From positions 6,365 through 19,783 of the forward strand of contig DJNI01000095.1 in assembly GCA_002436765.1 (NCBI GenBank): a stretch of 13,419 nucleotides of DNA. Reading direction: 5' to 3'. Below, piece by piece: positions 1-7,961 of this stretch; the stretch's first letter is position 1, and the number at the start of each line of letters is the position of its first letter. This DNA is from Clostridiales bacterium UBA6468 (GTDB lineage: Bacteria > Bacillota > Clostridia > Oscillospirales > Oscillospiraceae). Under the pieces are notes generated by a model, which had not been told where the DNA came from, searched no databases, and worked only from the letters and a program-made list of their open reading frames with translations. A program made the translations under genes and the position numbers.

Positions 1-67
1 TACAGTATTCCGCCGTTTCCAGTATCTTGACCGGACGAAAAATATTTCGCTCACAGTCCTTGCCGAT

Positions 68-808
68 TTAATCAGAGGTTCCTGAACCCCCTACGATGGT
101 GCCGGGGGCTCCGGTGAAGGCCGAGAGCACCTCTATCGGGATCCCGTGCTCCCGGGCAAGCTCTACGCTGCGGTCATGGAGCACCTGGGCGCCGTTTTCG
201 ATCAGGGTCATCATTTTTTCGTAGCTGATGCGGCCGAAGCGGGTGGCGTCGGAGTAGATCCTGGGATCCCGGTCGTAGACGCCGTCCACGTCCGTGAAGA
301 TCTGACAGCGGTCGGCCTTCAGCCAGGCCGCCAGCGCCACCGCCGTGGTGTCCGAGCCGCCGCGGCCCAGCGTGGTGATGTCCCCATCCGGTTCGATGCC
401 CTGAAAGCCCGCCACGACCACGATCTTCCCTGCGTCCAGCTCCCGGCGGATGCGGGCGGCGTCGATATCCTGTATCCGGGCATTGCCGTGGACGCCGTCG
501 GTCCGGATGCCCGCCTGCCAGCCGGTGAGGCTGACGGCGCCGCAGCCCATAGCCCCGATGGCCATGGTCATCAGCCCCGCCGACATCTGTTCCCCGGCGG
601 CGAGGTAGGCATCCATCTCCCGGGCGGAGCCCCGGCGGTTGACCTGGGTTGCCTTTTCGATGAGCATATCCGTGGTATCCCCCTGGGCGGAAACCACCAC
701 GACCACCTGATTTCCCTGCCGGGCCAGCCCCGTGACTCTACGAGCCGCGGCGCGCAGGCGCGACATTCCCGCAAGGGATGTTCCTCCGTATTTCTGCACG
801 ATGAGCAT
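68..808 (-). CDS. Aspartate kinase, catalytic domain only (no ACT domains)
   Basis: Predicted to phosphorylate L-aspartate with ATP, the first step toward lysine, threonine and methionine. The 246-residue product carries the amino-acid-kinase signatures of aspartokinases: KYGGTS at about residues 6-11, a VVSA stretch near 39, GRGGSDTTA at 148-156 (nucleotide and substrate binding) and TDVDGVYDRDPR from 172. The start is placed at 808 rather than at the in-frame ATG at 829 because GGGAGGGG lies 6 bases before it and the protein then opens with the conserved beta strand MLIVQKYGGTS. Typical aspartokinases have about 400 residues with two C-terminal ACT domains that bind the feedback inhibitors. 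This one stops right after the kinase fold (ending GGSGTSD, stop TAA at 68-70), and positions 1-67 show no ACT-like reading frame. A free-standing ACT protein lies upstream on the same strand, with a terminator between. The family call is firm; lack of feedback control is inferred. A mutation-truncated gene is an alternative. Confidence 0.9.
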   Translation of the reverse strand: MLIVQKYGGTSLAGMSRLRAAARRVTGLARQGNQVVVVVSAQGDTTDMLIEKATQVNRRGSAREMDAYLAAGEQMSAGLMTMAIGAMGCGAVSLTGWQAGIRTDGVHGNARIQDIDAARIRRELDAGKIVVVAGFQGIEPDGDITTLGRGGSDTTAVALAAWLKADRCQIFTDVDGVYDRDPRIYSDATRFGRISYEKMMTLIENGAQVLHDRSVELAREHGIPIEVLSAFTGAPGTIVGGSGTSD

Positions 809-861
809 ATCGCACCCCTCCCGATTCATCGTATGTCAGGGATGGGCGAAGTGTGACGAAG

Positions 862-895
862 AAAAACCGCCGCGTTATGCAGCGGCGGCGGTTTT
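862..895 (-). terminator. Intrinsic terminator (or attenuator) between the ACT gene and aspartate kinase
   Basis: Read on the minus strand, the perfect 11-base arms at 895-885 and 873-863 (AAAACCGCCGC / GCGGCGGTTTT) enclose an 11-base loop. The second arm runs into a T5 tract. The hairpin begins 20 bases after the ACT gene stop codon and lies 54 bases before the aspartate kinase start. It should end most ACT-gene transcripts. The kinase would then depend on read-through or on a promoter of its own, and no convincing promoter is visible in 809-861. Confidence 0.75.
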
Positions 896-915
896 GCACT
901 TAAGAGTGTGGGGTA

Positions 916-1356
916 TTACCCGGCCAGAACCTCGGCCTTCAGGACGCCCCGGACGGCACAGAGCCGGTTCATCAGCTCCTCCAGCGTCATGGTCAGGTCG
1001 ATGGTCTCCGCGGAAATGGTCACGACTGCCGTGCCGTTGGTGGGGACGATGGAATTGATGGTGCTGATATTGGCGCCCGCGTCGGCAAAGACGCCCAGGA
1101 TTTCGGACAGAAGTCCCTGCTCGTCGTGGAGCAGCAGCTGGAAGGTGACGATACGCCCGGTCATCATGCTCTGGAAGGGCAGCACGGCGTCCCGGTACTT
1201 GTAGAACGCGCTGCGGCTGATGTCGGTCATGCGGGTGGCTTCGTTGACGGTGGAGGCTTCGCCTGTGGAAAGCAGACGCTTTGCCTCCGCGACCTTCAGG
1301 AAAACCTCCGGCAGGGCGGAAGCCTCCACAATATAGTATTTGGGTTTGCTCGACAT
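916..1356 (-). CDS. ACT domain-containing protein, PheB/YszB (UPF0735) type
   Basis: A 146-residue protein of the family called PheB or YszB in Firmicutes. ACT domains usually bind amino acids and regulate a partner enzyme or a regulator; the exact role of this family is not settled. An N-terminal segment (KYYIVEASALPEVFLKV) leads into a helix-turn-helix-like stretch at about residues 35-57, containing EATRMTDISRSAFYKYRD. The ACT domain spans about 69-143, with the ligand-loop region DEQGLLSEILGVFADAGANI. The start at 1356 is chosen because TAAGGAGGTT sits 6 bases upstream and MSSKPKYY is the family-like N-terminus; the reading frame stays open to 1455, but that extension overlaps the promoter. 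In many Clostridia this gene lies next to homoserine dehydrogenase, whereas here the next gene on the strand is aspartate kinase. An aspartate-family link is therefore plausible but inferred. Confidence 0.88.
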   Translation of the reverse strand: MSSKPKYYIVEASALPEVFLKVAEAKRLLSTGEASTVNEATRMTDISRSAFYKYRDAVLPFQSMMTGRIVTFQLLLHDEQGLLSEILGVFADAGANISTINSIVPTNGTAVVTISAETIDLTMTLEELMNRLCAVRGVLKAEVLAG

Positions 1357-1421
1357 GTCGAACCTCCTTAAAACTGGTTCAGTTTGTATGTGGCAGAACA
1401 ACACCTGTTTCTCCACAGTGT

Positions 1422-1449
1422 ATTGTAGCATACTTTTCTTAGAATGCAA
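1422..1449 (-). promoter_or_regulatory. Sigma-A type promoter for the ACT gene
   Basis: On the minus strand, TTGCAT (1449-1444) is followed by a 16-base spacer and TACAAT (1427-1422), with TG one base before the -10 (extended -10). It lies about 65 bases upstream of the ACT gene start. It is part of the 134-base divergent region shared with the ytvI-like gene. Confidence 0.65.
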
Positions 1450-1490
1450 CCCCATATTATCAGAGTTTTTGTCGGAAAGGAGGCGTCGTT

Positions 1491-2543
1491 TTGCGCCCGG
1501 TAGTGAAAAAAAGCCTGACCGTGCCGGCGGCGTTTTTCGCCGTGTGGCTGGCCGCCCGGTTTCTTCTGCCGCTGTGCTTTCCCTTTTTGCTGGGGGCGCT
1601 GCTGGCGTTCGCGGCGGAGCCTATGGTGGGATTCCTTCAGAAGCGGCGGGTTCCACGGTGCGTGTGCTCCGGCATCGGCGTGAGCATGGCCTTCTGCTTT
1701 CTTGCCATGCTGGTGCTGATCCTCTGCGCCTTCGCCCTGCGGGAGCTGCGGCGGGTGGCGGGGGTGCTGCCCGACCTGGAGGACACCGCCAAATCCGGCA
1801 TCGGTCTGCTGCAAAGCTGGCTGCTGGAGCTGGCGTCCCATGCGCCCCGGAGCGTGCAGCCCCTGCTCAGCGAGAACGTGACCTCCTTTTTCTCCAACGG
1901 CACGTCCCTGCTGGACAAGGCCATCCGCTACATTCTGGGGCTGGCGGGAAGCCTTCTCAGCCACGTTCCCGACGGCGCGCTGAGTCTGGGCACGGCGGTG
2001 ATCTCCTCCTTCCTGATCTCCGCCCGGCTGCCGAGGATCAGAAGCTGGCTGAAAAACCGCCTGCCCGGGGAAAAGCTCAAGCCTGCCGCGGACGCTCTGA
2101 AGCGGATGAAAAACGCCGTTGGCGGGTGGCTGACGGCGCAGCTGAAGCTGATGGGCGTGACGTTCACCATTCTGACGCTGGGGTTCGTGGTGCTGCGGAT
2201 CGCCTACGCCCCCCTGTGGGCGCTGGTGGTCGCGCTGGTGGACGCCCTGCCCGTGCTGGGCACCGGTACCGTGCTGGTACCCTGGGCGGTGATCTGTTTT
2301 TTGCAGGGGGAGGGGGCGAGAGCCATCGGCCTGCTGGGGGTTTACGCCGTGGTCACCCTCTCCCGCTCCATGCTGGAGCCGAAGCTGGTGGGGCGGCATC
2401 TGGGGCTTGACCCTCTGGTGACGCTGATGGCGCTGTACGTCGGCTACAAGCTCTGGGGCGTGGGCGGCATGATCTTTGCCCCTCTGCTCGCCGTGACCAT
2501 CATGCAGGTCACGCCGGCGCGGGAACAGGGGGATATCCCCTGA
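1491..2543 (+). CDS. ytvI: YtvI-like sporulation membrane protein (AI-2E transporter superfamily)
   Basis: A 350-residue polytopic membrane protein of the AI-2E-exporter-like (PerM) superfamily, closest by eye to the sporulation protein YtvI, which is about 370 residues in Bacillus. Hydrophobic segments lie at about 11-41, 60-82, 145-178, 218-240, 243-270, 277-295 and 303-340. The YtvI-like parts are DALPVLGTGTVLVPWA (251-266) and EPKLVGRHLGLDPLVTL with GVGGMIFAPLL near the C-terminus. It starts at TTG 1491 with AAAGGAGG ending 7 bases upstream. The transported substrate, if any, is unknown. A CATATTAT at 1453-1460 with GCATACT at 1428-1434 vaguely resembles a mother-cell sigma-E promoter, but the 18-base spacing is too long to rely on. 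The gene is followed by the recJ promoter, so it is probably monocistronic. A generic AI-2E-family transporter is the alternative. Confidence 0.8.
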   Translation: MRPVVKKSLTVPAAFFAVWLAARFLLPLCFPFLLGALLAFAAEPMVGFLQKRRVPRCVCSGIGVSMAFCFLAMLVLILCAFALRELRRVAGVLPDLEDTAKSGIGLLQSWLLELASHAPRSVQPLLSENVTSFFSNGTSLLDKAIRYILGLAGSLLSHVPDGALSLGTAVISSFLISARLPRIRSWLKNRLPGEKLKPAADALKRMKNAVGGWLTAQLKLMGVTFTILTLGFVVLRIAYAPLWALVVALVDALPVLGTGTVLVPWAVICFLQGEGARAIGLLGVYAVVTLSRSMLEPKLVGRHLGLDPLVTLMALYVGYKLWGVGGMIFAPLLAVTIMQVTPAREQGDIP

Positions 2544-2566
2544 AGAAGAAATTTCCCAACAACCTA

Positions 2567-2595
2567 TTGTACATCCCGTTCGTTTTTGCTATAAT
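2567..2595 (+). promoter_or_regulatory. Strong promoter of the recJ-rel-hemZ gene cluster
   Basis: TTGTAC (2567-2572), a 17-base spacer and a perfect TATAAT (2590-2595) preceded by TGC, giving an extended -10. Transcription should start near 2602, about 30 bases before recJ. No other promoter of this quality was noticed before 12360, so it may drive the seven downstream genes. Confidence 0.85.
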
Positions 2596-2630
2596 ATAGG
2601 GAAAATGTTATTACTGGATGTGCATGAATC

Positions 2631-4673
2631 GTGAAATACGGAATTTGGAAGGTGTCCCAGCTGGAGGCGGGGGCTGTCAACGCATTGGTTGGCAGCGGCT
2701 ACGCTCCGCTGGCCGCCATGGTGCTGGCCTCACGGGGAATGGAAGACGATCATCAGGCCAGAGCTTACTTAGACTGCAATGCGCCCCTGCTTGACCCCTT
2801 TCTGATGACGGATATGGACAAGGCTGCCGGACGGGTGGGACTTGCCATGTCCAGAGGGGAAAAAATCGCCGTATTCGGCGACTACGACGTGGACGGCATC
2901 ACCGCCACCTGCCTGCTGACGGATTTTCTCCGCCGCCACGGCGCAGATGTGGTGAGCTACATCCCCGGCCGTCTGGATGAGGGCTACGGCCTGAATCCCC
3001 TCGCCATCCATCAGCTTCACGCCGAGGGCGTCAAGCTGATCGTCACCGTGGACTGCGGCATCACCGCCGTGGGCGAGGCGGAGCTGTGCAGGAAGCTCGG
3101 CATGGATCTGGTCATCACCGACCACCATGAATGCAAGCAGACGCTCCCTGCCGCGGCTGCCGTGGTAGACCCCCACCGCCCGGACGGCGGCTATCCCCAT
3201 AAGAACCTCTCCGGCGTGGGCGTGGCCTTCAAGCTGGCTTCCGCCCTGTCCGGTTCTCAGGAGGCGGTGCTGGAGGAGTATGCCGACATGGTATGCCTCG
3301 GCACCGTGGCGGATGTGATGCCCCTGCAGGGGGAGAACCGGGTGTTTGTGGCAAGAGGACTGGAATCTCTGGCGCACACCCGCCGCCCGGGCATTGCGGC
3401 GCTGATGGCGGAGTGCGGCTGCGCCCCGGAGACCGTCAGCGCGTCCTCCATCGGCTTCATGCTGGCACCCCGGATCAACGCCGCCGGACGGATGGGGCAG
3501 ATCGACCTTGCCGTGGAGCTGTTTCTCACCGACGACCCGGACAAGGCCGCCGAGGCCGCCCGGGGACTGTGCGAGCTGAACCGGCAGCGTCAGGCCGTGG
3601 AATCGGAAATTTACCGGCAGGCCGTGTCCATGCTGCCCATGGGCAAGCCCCCGGAGGCCATTGTGCTGGCGGACGAAAGCTGGCATCAGGGCGTGGTGGG
3701 CATTGTGGCCAGCCGCATTGCCGAGGAATACGCCTGCCCCACCTTTCTGATCTGCCTGGACGGCGAGCACGGCAAGGCCAGCTCCCGCAGTCACGGGGGC
3801 TTCAACCTGTTCGCTTCGTTAAGTGCGCTGTCCCCGCTGCTGGAAAGCTACGGCGGCCATGAGCTGGCGGCGGGCTTTACCATTTCCCGCGGCAACATTC
3901 CGGAATTCCGCCGCCAGATCTGCGCCCTGGCCGCGCAGTATTACACCGACGATGTGCCGCGGACGGTTCTGGACGTGGACTGCGCCGTTTCCCCGGAGCT
4001 GCTGACCCTGCACAATGTGGACTCCCTGCAAATGCTGGAGCCCTGCGGCAACGGCTGCCCCAAGCCGGTGCTGATGATGAAGAATCTGACCATCGACCGC
4101 ATCAGCATGGTGGGCGGCGGGCGGCATATGCGTCTGCGCCTGTGCAGCGGACATACGTACCTGAACGCCATCTATTTTTCCGCCAATCCCCAGACGGTGT
4201 CCATCCAGCCGGGGGACTTGGTGGATGTGGCCTTCACCCCTCAGGTGAACGAGTTCCGGGGGACGCGCACCGTGCAGATGAACGTCATCGACATCCGCCC
4301 CAGCTGCAATGCCGAGTGCCTGCCCGATGCGGCGCCCTACCGGGATATGCAGCGAGGGAATCTGACGCCCGGCGAGGCGGCGGCGCTGCTGCCCGACCGG
4401 AAAATGCTGGCGCTGGTATGGCGGTACTTAGACGCCGCGGACCCGGTGCAGGAATCGCCCATGTGCCTGTGCCGCAAGATCGTCCGCTGGTCGGGGAAGC
4501 CGTTGAGTCTGGGGCAGATGCTCACCTGCCTGGATATTTTCCGGGACGTGGGACTGCTCACCGTCCAGCGGCAGCATAAGTATGTTTCCATCCGGCTGAC
4601 CCCCGGAGAAGGAAAGGCCGACCTGACCCAGAGCCAGACCATGCAGCGGCTGCTGCACGCGAAAGAGAGCTGA
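2631..4673 (+). CDS. recJ: Single-stranded-DNA-specific exonuclease RecJ
   Basis: A 5'-to-3' exonuclease on single-stranded DNA, used in RecF-type recombination, base-excision repair and mismatch repair. The 680 residues show the DHH-phosphoesterase motifs in order: GDYDVDG at 83-89, VDCGITA around 140, TDHHE at 163-167 and GTVADVMPL at 224-232. RINAAGRMG follows at 281-289. The DHHA1 part has HQGVVGIVASRI at 352-363, SSRSHGGFNL near 384 and GGHELAAGF at 408-416. All catalytic Asp and His motifs are present. The C-terminal OB-like region is shorter than in Bacillus RecJ (about 785 residues). The start is GTG 2631, because an in-frame stop lies at 2625-2627 and the MKYGIWKV opening fits the family; the Shine-Dalgarno site is weak. 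It is the first gene of the cluster and is followed after 6 bases by rel. The adenine phosphoribosyltransferase gene often found between them is missing. Confidence 0.96.
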   Translation: MKYGIWKVSQLEAGAVNALVGSGYAPLAAMVLASRGMEDDHQARAYLDCNAPLLDPFLMTDMDKAAGRVGLAMSRGEKIAVFGDYDVDGITATCLLTDFLRRHGADVVSYIPGRLDEGYGLNPLAIHQLHAEGVKLIVTVDCGITAVGEAELCRKLGMDLVITDHHECKQTLPAAAAVVDPHRPDGGYPHKNLSGVGVAFKLASALSGSQEAVLEEYADMVCLGTVADVMPLQGENRVFVARGLESLAHTRRPGIAALMAECGCAPETVSASSIGFMLAPRINAAGRMGQIDLAVELFLTDDPDKAAEAARGLCELNRQRQAVESEIYRQAVSMLPMGKPPEAIVLADESWHQGVVGIVASRIAEEYACPTFLICLDGEHGKASSRSHGGFNLFASLSALSPLLESYGGHELAAGFTISRGNIPEFRRQICALAAQYYTDDVPRTVLDVDCAVSPELLTLHNVDSLQMLEPCGNGCPKPVLMMKNLTIDRISMVGGGRHMRLRLCSGHTYLNAIYFSANPQTVSIQPGDLVDVAFTPQVNEFRGTRTVQMNVIDIRPSCNAECLPDAAPYRDMQRGNLTPGEAAALLPDRKMLALVWRYLDAADPVQESPMCLCRKIVRWSGKPLSLGQMLTCLDIFRDVGLLTVQRQHKYVSIRLTPGEGKADLTQSQTMQRLLHAKES

Positions 4674-4679
4674 ACGAAA

Positions 4680-6872
4680 ATGGAATCCTTTGAAGAACAT
4701 TATACGTCCATGTGCGACGCGATTAAAAAGCACCTGCCCGGCGCGGACATGGCGCTGATCAACCGCGCCGTAGACTACGCCAACGAAAAGCACAAGCTGC
4801 AAAAGCGCAAGGACGGTTCCCCCTATATCATCCACCCCCTGGCGGTCGCCCAGATCGTGGCGGAGATGGGGCTGGACTGCGACGCCATTCTGGGCGCCCT
4901 GCTCCACGACTGCATCGAGGACACCGACGCCTCCCACGAGGACATCGAAAGGATCTTCGGCCCCACCGTGGCGGAGCTGGTGGAGGGCGTCACCAAGCTG
5001 ACCCGGGCGAACTTCTCCTCCTCCGAGCAGGCGCAGATGGAGAATCTGCGCAAGATGTTCATGGCCATGAGCAAGGACATCCGGGTGGTGCTGATCAAAA
5101 TCGCCGACCGGCTCCACAACATGCGCACCATGCAGTACCAGTCGCCGGAGAAGCAGATCCAGAAGTGCCGGGAGACAATGGACGTTTACGCGCCCCTTGC
5201 CCACCGCCTGGGCATGCAGAAGATCAAGTGGGAGCTGGAGGATACCTCCCTGCGGTACCTCGCCCCCATGGAATACAACGAGATCATGTCCTACCTCCAG
5301 GCCCACAAGGAGAAGGATGAGGCCTTCATGCGCACCATCCAGAACAAGATCACCCAGCGCCTGACCTCCGTGGGCATCCACAACACCACCTACGGACGGA
5401 TCAAGCACGTCTATTCCATCTACCGCAAGATGCTCGCCCAGGGCAAAACCATTGACGAGCTGTACGACATCTACGCCTTCCGGGTCATCGTGGACACCAT
5501 CCCCGACTGCTACAACGTGCTGGGGCATGTCCACGACCTGTTCAGTCTGGTGCCGGGACGGTTCAAGGACTACATCTCCACCCCCAAGCCCAATATGTAC
5601 CAGTCCCTGCACACCACCGTCATCGGCTCTCAGGGCATCCCCTTCGAGGTGCAGATTCGTACCTGGCAGATGCACGAGACCGCCGAGTACGGCATCGCCG
5701 CCCACTGGAAGTACAAGCAGGGGACGGGGACAGGCACGGAAAAGGATTTCGAGTGGGTGCGCCGTCTGCTGGAAAGCCAGCAGGATTCCGACGCGGAAGA
5801 GTTCGTCCAGTCCATGAAGATCGACATGTTCGACGATGAGGTGTTCGTCTACACCCCCAAGGGACGGATCGTCTCCCTGCCCGCCGGCTCCACGCCCATT
5901 GATTTTGCCTACGCCATCCATTCCGGCGTGGGAAATTCCATGATCGGCGCGAAGGTGAATAACCGCATCGCCAACATCGACACCACCCTGAAAAACGGCG
6001 ACATCGTGGAGGTGCTGACCTCCAAATCCGCCAAAGGCCCCAGCCGGGACTGGCTGACCATCTGCAAGAGCAATCAGGCCAGAACCAAGATCAAGCAGTG
6101 GTTCAAGAAGGAGAAGCGGGAAGAGAACATCGTCCACGGCAAGGCGTCCTTCGAGTCCGAAATGAAGCGGGTGGGGCTGCCCCTCACCGCTACTACCGAC
6201 CCGGAGCTGGAGGGGCAGCTGCTGAAGAAGCTGTCCTTCGACACCTGGGACGATATGTTCGCCGCCATCGGCTACGGCGGACTGACTGCCACCAAGGCCG
6301 TCGGCCGCATCCGGGACGATATCAACAAGGCGCTGAAGCAGCAGACCGCGGAAAAGCTGCCCCAAAGTCCCCTGCGCTTCCGTCCCGATTCCGAAGCGGC
6401 TTCTCAGAACCGCCACGCCGTCAACGGCGTCATCGTGGAGGACATCGACTCCTGCATGATCAAATTCGCCAAGTGCTGCACCCCCGTCCCCGGCGACCCC
6501 ATTGTGGGATTCATCACCAAGGGCTTCGGCGTCAGCATCCACCGGGCGGACTGCCCCAACGCCAAGAGCCGGGAGGATCCCCGTCAGGCCGCCCGCTGGG
6601 TGCGCGTCCGCTGGGCGACCCAGGAGGAGCAGCCCTTCGAGACGACCCTGGAGCTGGACTGCATTACCCGGGACGGGCTGATCCTGGACGTGGCCATGGC
6701 GCTGTCCACCGCCCGCGTCCGGGTCAAGGAAATGAACGGCAAGGATCTACCCGGCGGCCGCAGCGCCATTACCATCCGTTTCGAGGTCAAGGACGTGGCG
6801 GAGCTGGAATCCGTACGGACGAAGCTGCTGAACATCCGGGACGTGGTCGGCTCCCGCAGAGGGCAGAATTAA
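4680..6872 (+). CDS. rel: Bifunctional (p)ppGpp synthetase/hydrolase Rel (RelA/SpoT family)
   Basis: Makes (p)ppGpp from ATP and GTP/GDP on starved ribosomes and degrades it, controlling the stringent response. The 730 residues have the full long-RSH layout. The HD hydrolase domain has H52, H76-D77, E80-D81 and RLHN at 144-147, so it looks active. The synthetase domain spans about 236-345 with GRIKHVYSIY, GRFKDYIS, YQSLHTT and EVQIRT. The TGS domain is at about 386-450 (VFVYTPKGRIVSLPAGSTPIDFAYAI), followed by a helical region. A zinc-finger/RIS region has CC at 599-600, and the C-terminal ACT domain is at about 652-728. It starts 6 bases after the recJ stop with only a weak ribosome site, suggesting translational coupling. 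The gene that follows is dtd, the usual order in Firmicutes. Confidence 0.97.
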   Translation: MESFEEHYTSMCDAIKKHLPGADMALINRAVDYANEKHKLQKRKDGSPYIIHPLAVAQIVAEMGLDCDAILGALLHDCIEDTDASHEDIERIFGPTVAELVEGVTKLTRANFSSSEQAQMENLRKMFMAMSKDIRVVLIKIADRLHNMRTMQYQSPEKQIQKCRETMDVYAPLAHRLGMQKIKWELEDTSLRYLAPMEYNEIMSYLQAHKEKDEAFMRTIQNKITQRLTSVGIHNTTYGRIKHVYSIYRKMLAQGKTIDELYDIYAFRVIVDTIPDCYNVLGHVHDLFSLVPGRFKDYISTPKPNMYQSLHTTVIGSQGIPFEVQIRTWQMHETAEYGIAAHWKYKQGTGTGTEKDFEWVRRLLESQQDSDAEEFVQSMKIDMFDDEVFVYTPKGRIVSLPAGSTPIDFAYAIHSGVGNSMIGAKVNNRIANIDTTLKNGDIVEVLTSKSAKGPSRDWLTICKSNQARTKIKQWFKKEKREENIVHGKASFESEMKRVGLPLTATTDPELEGQLLKKLSFDTWDDMFAAIGYGGLTATKAVGRIRDDINKALKQQTAEKLPQSPLRFRPDSEAASQNRHAVNGVIVEDIDSCMIKFAKCCTPVPGDPIVGFITKGFGVSIHRADCPNAKSREDPRQAARWVRVRWATQEEQPFETTLELDCITRDGLILDVAMALSTARVRVKEMNGKDLPGGRSAITIRFEVKDVAELESVRTKLLNIRDVVGSRRGQN

Positions 6873-6883
6873 GGAGAATCACT

Positions 6884-7351
6884 ATGCGCGCTGTACTGAC
6901 AAGAGTCAATTCCGCCTCCGTCGCCATTGACGGCCAGGTGGTGGGAAAAATCGGGAAGGGCTTTCTCATCCTTCTGGGCGTCGGCCCCGACGATACCGAA
7001 AAGGAATGCCGGTATCTGGCGGAAAAAGCCCTGGGACTCCGAATTTTTACCGACGAAAACGACAAAATGAATCTGGGACTGGACGCGGTGGGCGGCGAGG
7101 TGCTGGTAGTCAGCCAGTTCACCCTCTACGGCAACTGCCGCAAAGGCCGCCGCCCCAGCTTCACCGACGCCGCGAACCCGGAACTGGGGGAGCGGCTGTA
7201 CGAGCAGTTCCTCGCCGACTGCGAAAGTCTGGGGTATCCCCCGCAGCACGGCCGCTTCGGCGCGGACATGAAGGTGGAATCCGTCAACGACGGCCCCGTG
7301 ACCCTGATCCTGGACACGGAGCAGCTGATGGATACCCCCAGAAGAAAATAG
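6884..7351 (+). CDS. dtd: D-aminoacyl-tRNA deacylase
   Basis: Removes D-amino acids (and misloaded glycine) from tRNA, a proofreading step in the cytoplasm that acts through tRNA rather than through side-chain contacts. The 155-residue product matches the normal length of the Dtd family. It has both signature motifs, SQFTL at 77-81 and DGPVT at 136-140, the latter holding the Gly-cisPro pair (137-138) responsible for chirality. The start at 6884 is set by AAGGAG at 6871-6876, which overlaps the rel stop codon and lies 7 bases upstream. The open frame extends far upstream through rel, but that part is a shadow of rel. Pairing with rel is widely conserved in Firmicutes. Confidence 0.97.
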   Translation: MRAVLTRVNSASVAIDGQVVGKIGKGFLILLGVGPDDTEKECRYLAEKALGLRIFTDENDKMNLGLDAVGGEVLVVSQFTLYGNCRKGRRPSFTDAANPELGERLYEQFLADCESLGYPPQHGRFGADMKVESVNDGPVTLILDTEQLMDTPRRK

Positions 7352-7359
7352 GTGATCAT

Positions 7360-7950
7360 ATGCTGAACATTCACACGCTGACCCTTGGGGTCTACGGAAC
7401 CAACTGCTATATCGTCCACGACAGCGCGTCGAAGACCTGCTGCGTCATCGACCCCGGCTGCTCCCCGGAGAAGATTCTGGCCGAGGTGAACGCCCTGGGG
7501 CTGACCGTGGAAGCGATTCTGCTGACCCACGGGCACTTTGACCATGTGGGCGGCGTAAAAAAGATCGCCGCCGAGACCGGCTGCGACGTCTATCTCTGCG
7601 CCGACGAGCTGACCATGCCGCCCCAGATGACTTTGGGGCAGCTGTACTATACTAAGACCTATGACGAGGGGGACATATTGCACCTTGCCGGGCTGACGAT
7701 CTGCGTTATCCGCACCCCCGGCCACACCCCCGGCTCCGTGTGCCTGCTCATTGGCGACGCTATGTTCTCCGGGGATACCCTGTTCGCCGGTTCCTGCGGC
7801 CGTACCGATTTCCCCGGCGGCAGCGACGCGGCCATGCGGGCTTCTCTGCGCCGTCTGGCGGGGCTTCCCACCGACTACCGGGTCTACCCCGGCCACGGCA
7901 TGGATACGACGCTGGCGGAAGAAAAGCGGTATAACCCCTATCTTCGATAA
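7360..7950 (+). CDS. MBL-fold metallo-hydrolase, glyoxalase II-like
   Basis: A 196-residue metallo-beta-lactamase-fold hydrolase with a complete two-metal site: HGHFDH at 57-62, H122 in PGHTPGS, D139 in SGDTLF and H179 in YPGHG. The layout resembles hydroxyacylglutathione hydrolase (GloB)-like proteins of Firmicutes (YqgX type), which are shorter than classical glyoxalase II and lack its C-terminal helical domain. The physiological thioester substrate is not evident from the sequence. The start is ATG 7360, whose AGGTGAT ribosome site overlaps the dtd stop codon, so the two genes are translationally coupled. The order dtd-MBL hydrolase-hemZ is common in Clostridia. Confidence 0.92.
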   Translation: MLNIHTLTLGVYGTNCYIVHDSASKTCCVIDPGCSPEKILAEVNALGLTVEAILLTHGHFDHVGGVKKIAAETGCDVYLCADELTMPPQMTLGQLYYTKTYDEGDILHLAGLTICVIRTPGHTPGSVCLLIGDAMFSGDTLFAGSCGRTDFPGGSDAAMRASLRRLAGLPTDYRVYPGHGMDTTLAEEKRYNPYLR

Positions 7951-7961
7951 CCGAGGTTCTT

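Noticed and set aside
1..67. Possible next gene on the minus strand after the aspartate kinase (GTG at about 54 with AAGGA just before it)
   Set aside because: The spacing is too short for a ribosome site, only about 18 codons are visible, and the peptide is not recognisable.
146..856. A plus-strand open frame opposite the aspartate kinase
   Set aside because: The kinase on the minus strand has all family motifs; the plus-strand frame is its complement.
1357..1455. N-terminal extension of the ACT protein to 1455
   Set aside because: The extension covers the predicted promoter, and a strong ribosome site sits exactly before the ATG at 1356.
2529..2540. Palindrome GGGGATATCCCC before the ytvI stop codon
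   Set aside because: It has no loop and no T tract and lies within coding sequence; probably chance, not a terminator.
2552..2604. TTTCCC / GGGAAA pair flanking the recJ promoter as an operator
   Set aside because: Six-base arms 40 bases apart are expected by chance and show no extended similarity.
4428..6542. A 704-codon open frame on the minus strand opposite rel
   Set aside because: It is antisense to a complete, well-recognised rel gene, has low-complexity His/Gly/Val/Asp-rich composition typical of GC-rich shadow frames, and has no recognisable domain.
6098..7351. A continuous frame joining part of rel to dtd, suggesting a fusion
   Set aside because: The upstream part is an out-of-frame reading of rel; dtd has its own ribosome site and start at 6884 and the normal family length.
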